18,278 nucleotides of DNA, from the NCBI GenBank assembly GCA_002493515.1, contig DKYZ01000008.1, forward strand, positions 1-18,278, read 5' to 3'. This stretch comes from Porphyromonadaceae bacterium UBA7087. GTDB lineage: Bacteria; Bacteroidota; Bacteroidia; Bacteroidales; Muribaculaceae. The notes beneath the pieces are model-generated. The model saw only the letters and a list, made by a program, of their open reading frames with translations. It was not told where the DNA came from and made no database searches. Positions within the stretch are counted from its first letter, which is position 1. Every line of letters starts with the position of its first letter. The position numbers were made by a program, and so were the translations under genes. Of this stretch, positions 15,551 through 18,278 are shown in pieces.

Positions 15551-16339
15551 ATGAAGATTGAAGAGATTGAGGACCTGGTATTTGAAAGGGATAGTGAGCA
15601 GCCTGTGATAGTCACGGGAGCGACGGGTGGAATCGGCCGGTATATATCGCGTCATCTGTCGGCCATGGACATTCCCCTGATACTGGCATGCCGCTCGGAA
15701 GAGAAATATAAGCTTCTTGAGGCTGAACTGCATAATGATTTCCCGTTTTTGAAGGTCGAGTATCTGTGTCTTGACCTTGCCGACTCACGGTCTGTAAGGG
15801 AGGCTGCGGCCTCTCTTGGCGATAGGGCAATCTATGGGCTGGTCAATAACGCGGGTGTGATGTGCCGCCGGTTTCATATCGGACCTGACGGACGTGAGGA
15901 CACGCTCAATGTCAACTATTTCAACACACGGTTGCTTACGGAACTGATTCTTCCGAATATCGAGCCACGCGGAGCGGTGGTCTTCACCACGTCGGTGACG
16001 CGCAAAAGCGGGCGGCATGACAATCTGCCGGAGTGTGTCACCGAGAAATCGTTCAGCCAGTTAGGCACTTACGCGCTGTCGAAGAAACTCATAACACGCT
16101 ATGCGGCTACGCTCGCGGAGAGGGTCCGGGAGCGTGACATACGCGTGAACTGCGCCGACCCCGGCGTGGTTGATTCCGGAATGATAACGATGCACCGCTG
16201 GTATGACCCACTGGCCGACATCCTTTTCCGCCCGTTCATCCGCCGTCCGGAGAACGGAGCCATACCCGCAGTGCGCGCGCTTCTCTCGCCATCTACCGCC
16301 CGGGTCTTCACCCTCCGCCACGACCATCCGCTGCTGTAA
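15551..16339 (+). CDS. Short-chain dehydrogenase/reductase, retinol dehydrogenase-like
   Basis: A 262-residue SDR distinct from its neighbour. It has TGATGGIG (22-29), an arginine after strand two (ACRSEE, R48) typical of NADP(H) preference, NNAG (99-102), and the catalytic set S148, Y174 and K178 (YALSK). CADPGVVDSGM (201-211) is the PG motif loop. Overall it looks like retinol dehydrogenase/WW-domain oxidoreductase-type SDRs, which often act on hydrophobic alcohols including steroids. It begins 13 bp after the first SDR and closes the operon. Its stop lies 14 bp from the end of the convergent AraC gene, and I see no hairpin terminator there. Confidence 0.85.
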   Translation: MKIEEIEDLVFERDSEQPVIVTGATGGIGRYISRHLSAMDIPLILACRSEEKYKLLEAELHNDFPFLKVEYLCLDLADSRSVREAAASLGDRAIYGLVNNAGVMCRRFHIGPDGREDTLNVNYFNTRLLTELILPNIEPRGAVVFTTSVTRKSGRHDNLPECVTEKSFSQLGTYALSKKLITRYAATLAERVRERDIRVNCADPGVVDSGMITMHRWYDPLADILFRPFIRRPENGAIPAVRALLSPSTARVFTLRHDHPLL

Positions 16340-16353
16340 AATTTTATTATACT

Positions 16354-17253
16354 TCAGTTTGATGAGATAGTCCGGTATTCCTTCGGGGTGCGGCCTGTGC
16401 GTCGTTTGAAGAAGCGGACGAAATGCTGGGGATACTCGAATCCGAGTCTGTCTCCAACCTGTGTGACCGAAAGTGTCAGGTCGTTAAGAAGCTCCCTCGC
16501 CGCCTCTGCAAGGCGCTCCGCAATCATATCCTTCGCTGTGATTCCGGTGCTCGTCTTGACAAGTTCGCCGAAATATCCCGCCGACAAGTTGAGCCTGTCG
16601 GCGAAATAAGCCACCGTAGGCAGGCCCTGCTCCTGTATGTCATTGGCTATATAGCTGTCAAGGAGAACATTGAAATTTTCCACTACCGTGCTGTTTATAA
16701 TCTCTCGCGTATAGAACTGACGTTCATAGAAGCGAAGACAATAGTCGAGAAAAACCTCGATATGCGAGATTATTATGGAGCGGGTATGGCGGTCGATGCT
16801 GTGTCTCATCTCTCTCTCGATCAGAGAAAGCACAGCCATAAGAAGCTCGACTTCATCTTTAGACAGATGCAAGGCCTCATTGTTGCTGTATGAGAAATAT
16901 CCGTAAGACGACATTTTCCGGCCTAACTGAGTGCGCGCCAGGAAATCGGGATGAAATGCCAACACAGTCCAGCGGGGCTGTTGTTTCCCTTCCTCCACAA
17001 TCGCCGTGACTTTCTGGCCAGGGGCAAATGCTATCACCGACATTTCGTCAAAATCATATCTTGTCAGTCCGTAGTTGAGCTCGCATCCTTTCGTCTCCTT
17101 GATATATATGGCGTATACGCCGAAATCATAAGTGGTGGCGCCCGGTTCAAGAACGCCTTCATAGCGTCCTGTTGAAATCATGGGATTCAGGTGCTCGAAC
17201 CCATAAAGCTCATTCAGGTGCTGTATTGTGTCAATTTTTACCTCTTTTGCCAT
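16354..17253 (-). CDS. AraC family transcriptional regulator
   Basis: A 299-residue AraC/XylS-type regulator. The N-terminal part (about 1-190) is a cupin-like sensor with little conserved sequence. The C-terminal DNA-binding domain (about 205-299) has two helix-turn-helix units: VAYFADRLNLSAGYFGELVKTSTG, then LTLSVTQVGDRLGFEYPQHFVRFFKRRTGRTPKEYR, the family signature. It is divergent from an exported CMD/cupin gene with 167 bp between them, the usual arrangement for a regulator and its target. It is convergent with the steroid operon, so control of that operon is possible but not shown. The ATG at 17253 lies 20 nt from a good -7 box. Confidence 0.92.
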   Translation of the reverse strand: MAKEVKIDTIQHLNELYGFEHLNPMISTGRYEGVLEPGATTYDFGVYAIYIKETKGCELNYGLTRYDFDEMSVIAFAPGQKVTAIVEEGKQQPRWTVLAFHPDFLARTQLGRKMSSYGYFSYSNNEALHLSKDEVELLMAVLSLIEREMRHSIDRHTRSIIISHIEVFLDYCLRFYERQFYTREIINSTVVENFNVLLDSYIANDIQEQGLPTVAYFADRLNLSAGYFGELVKTSTGITAKDMIAERLAEAARELLNDLTLSVTQVGDRLGFEYPQHFVRFFKRRTGRTPKEYRTISSN

Positions 17254-17273
17254 AATGCTTTAGTTTCCAGATG

Positions 17274-17281
17274 CAAAATTA
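17274..17281 (-). promoter_or_regulatory. -7 promoter box of the AraC gene
   Basis: TAATTTTG on the minus strand ends 20 nt before the ATG at 17253. No TTTG box was found at 19-21 bp spacing. Confidence 0.42.
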
Positions 17282-17323
17282 TAAATAAACACCGTTGTAT
17301 GGAAATCCGCTTTCGGGATAAAA

Positions 17324-17358
17324 TGACCAATTTTTCGGAATTGACAAAAAACCGGAAT
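17324..17358 (+). repeat. Two back-to-back direct repeats, putative AraC operator
   Basis: TGAC-N8-CGGAAT (17324-17341) is followed immediately by TGAC-N7-CGGAAT (17342-17358). A further partial copy, CGGGAT, lies at 17314-17319. Directly repeated half-sites of 17-18 bp upstream of the divergent target are what AraC proteins commonly bind. They lie about 50 bp upstream of the -7 box at 17409. Confidence 0.38.
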
Positions 17359-17408
17359 AATGGGCATAAGTCCCTAAAAAGTGGTTTTCACAGGAATTTT
17401 AACAAGAG

Positions 17409-17416
17409 TAATTTTG
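17409..17416 (+). promoter_or_regulatory. -7 promoter box of the CMD/cupin gene
   Basis: TAATTTTG ends 4 nt before the ATG at 17421. A TTTC at 17386-17389, one mismatch from TTTG, lies 19 bp upstream. A weak -33 box is consistent with an activator-dependent promoter. Confidence 0.48.
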
Positions 17417-17420
17417 CATC

Positions 17421-18257
17421 ATGAAAATAAGGCTGACATTAATATCTGTCATGTTTCTGTCGCTTTGCGGCATAATGGCAGCAAAAGAAAAAGGAAATAT
17501 TCCGATTATGGCACAACAGAAAATAGTTCAGACGGCAGGTCGCCAGCAGCTTGGCGACTTCGCCCCAGAGTTCGCGCATCTCAACGACGACATCCTCTTC
17601 GGTGAGGTTTGGAGTCGTAACGATCTCCTTTCGCTGCGCGACCGCAGCCTCGTGACAATCACTTCGCTCATCTCGATGGGCATCACCGACAATTCGCTCA
17701 AGTATCACCTCGCGACAGCGAAACAGAACGGCATAACCCGCACCGAGATAGCCGAAATCATAACCCACATTGCCTTTTATGCCGGTTGGCCGAAGGCATG
17801 GGCAGCGTTTAACCTTGCCAAAGAGGTGTGGAACGACGACATCAAAGGCGAAGATGCAAAAGCCGCATTTGCCCGCACGATGATTTTCCCTATCGGCGAA
17901 CCGAACACGGCATATGCCAAGTATTTCACCGGCAACAGCTACCTTGCACCCATATCCACCGAACAGATACCGTTCTTCAACGTCACATTTGAGCCTGGAT
18001 GCCGCAACAACTGGCACATCCATAAGGCAGAGAAGGGTGGGGGACAGATGCTTGTAGGAGTAGCCGGACGAGGATGGTATCAGGAGGAAGGAAAACCCGC
18101 GGTGGAGATACTGCCAGGCACCGTTGTCCACATTCCCGCAAACGTTAAGCACTGGCATGGAGCATCAAAGGACTCATGGTTTGCCCATCTCGCCTTTGAG
18201 GTACCTGGCGAAAAGTCTGAAACGGAATGGCTCGAACCTGTAAGCGACAAGGAATAG
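17421..18257 (+). CDS. Exported carboxymuconolactone decarboxylase-like/cupin fusion protein
   Basis: A 278-residue protein in three parts. Residues 1-21 look like a signal peptide (KIR, then a hydrophobic run ending in MAA). Residues about 45-135 are a carboxymuconolactone decarboxylase (CMD)-like helical domain, with FGEVWSRNDLLSLRDRSLVTI and IAEIITHIAFYAGWPKAWAAF; no AhpD-type CxxC is present. Residues about 180-265 are a cupin with WHIHKAE (H199, H201), Q209 in the usual Glu position, GRGWYQEEG, and PGTVVHIPANVKHWHGA (H244, H246), so a metal site is likely. CMD/cupin proteins are common in gut Bacteroidota beside AraC regulators and oxidoreductases; their substrate is unknown. An internal ATG at residue 30 would give a cytoplasmic form, but the promoter box 4 nt from the first ATG favours the exported one. 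Confidence 0.85.
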   Translation: MKIRLTLISVMFLSLCGIMAAKEKGNIPIMAQQKIVQTAGRQQLGDFAPEFAHLNDDILFGEVWSRNDLLSLRDRSLVTITSLISMGITDNSLKYHLATAKQNGITRTEIAEIITHIAFYAGWPKAWAAFNLAKEVWNDDIKGEDAKAAFARTMIFPIGEPNTAYAKYFTGNSYLAPISTEQIPFFNVTFEPGCRNNWHIHKAEKGGGQMLVGVAGRGWYQEEGKPAVEILPGTVVHIPANVKHWHGASKDSWFAHLAFEVPGEKSETEWLEPVSDKE

Positions 18258-18278
18258 GGAACTTCTATAAATTAAATA

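Noticed and set aside
16337..16356. A terminator at the end of the steroid operon
   Set aside because: The junction is AT-rich (AAAATTTTATTATA) but has no GC-rich stem.
17463..17486. Lipoprotein signal at the LSLCG of the CMD/cupin protein
   Set aside because: The residue before Cys is Leu rather than Gly, Ala or Ser, so it is a poor lipobox; an ordinary signal peptide fits better.

Overview
The window reads as chromosomal DNA from a gut-type member of the Bacteroidales; a Muribaculaceae-like genome would fit the fairly high GC coding sequence, but that family assignment is inference. The strongest clues are Bacteroidota-style promoter boxes (TAnnTTTG, twice paired with a TTTG box 19 bp upstream), the lack of clear Shine-Dalgarno sites, a DUF2723 protein typical of this phylum, and the arrangement polA < > polyprenyl synthetase - RNase HII. 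Twelve of the fourteen genes are assigned to a recognisable family or enzyme class. No tRNA, rRNA, CRISPR array, insertion sequence or phage gene was seen.

Layout. 29-2794 (-): DNA polymerase I whose proofreading domain has lost its catalytic carboxylates. 2968-4518 (+): polyprenyl diphosphate synthase and RNase HII, a tight pair. 4553-7705 (-): a large DUF2723 membrane protein; its likely terminator lies in the 3' end of rnhB. 7706-8049: an AT-rich gene-free stretch with opposed promoters and a candidate structured small RNA or leader on the minus strand. 8050-8535 (+): an Lrp/AsnC regulator. 8556-9542 (-) and 9596-11443 (+): a divergent pair, an LpxL-type lipid A acyltransferase and an MsbA-like ABC exporter, which together suggest outer-membrane lipid A assembly.

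11451-16339 (+) is the most interesting part. A canonical Bacteroidota promoter with a 14-bp perfect palindrome in its spacer precedes six tightly packed genes: a formyltransferase-fold/CD225 fusion, a DUF2752 membrane protein, a steroid 5-alpha-reductase homologue (SRD5A family), an old-yellow-enzyme reductase related to BaiCD-type bile acid enzymes, and two short-chain dehydrogenases. The last four resemble the 5AR/5BR/HSDH steroid and bile acid reduction clusters described in gut Bacteroidota (isoallo-lithocholic acid formation). The apparent co-transcription with CD225 and DUF2752 proteins is the unusual element.

16354-17253 (-) and 17421-18257 (+): an AraC-family regulator divergent from an exported carboxymuconolactone decarboxylase-like/cupin protein, with tandem repeats between them that could be the regulator's operators. 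Several genes have a TAnnTTTG box only 4-9 nt before the ATG, which suggests leaderless or nearly leaderless mRNAs.
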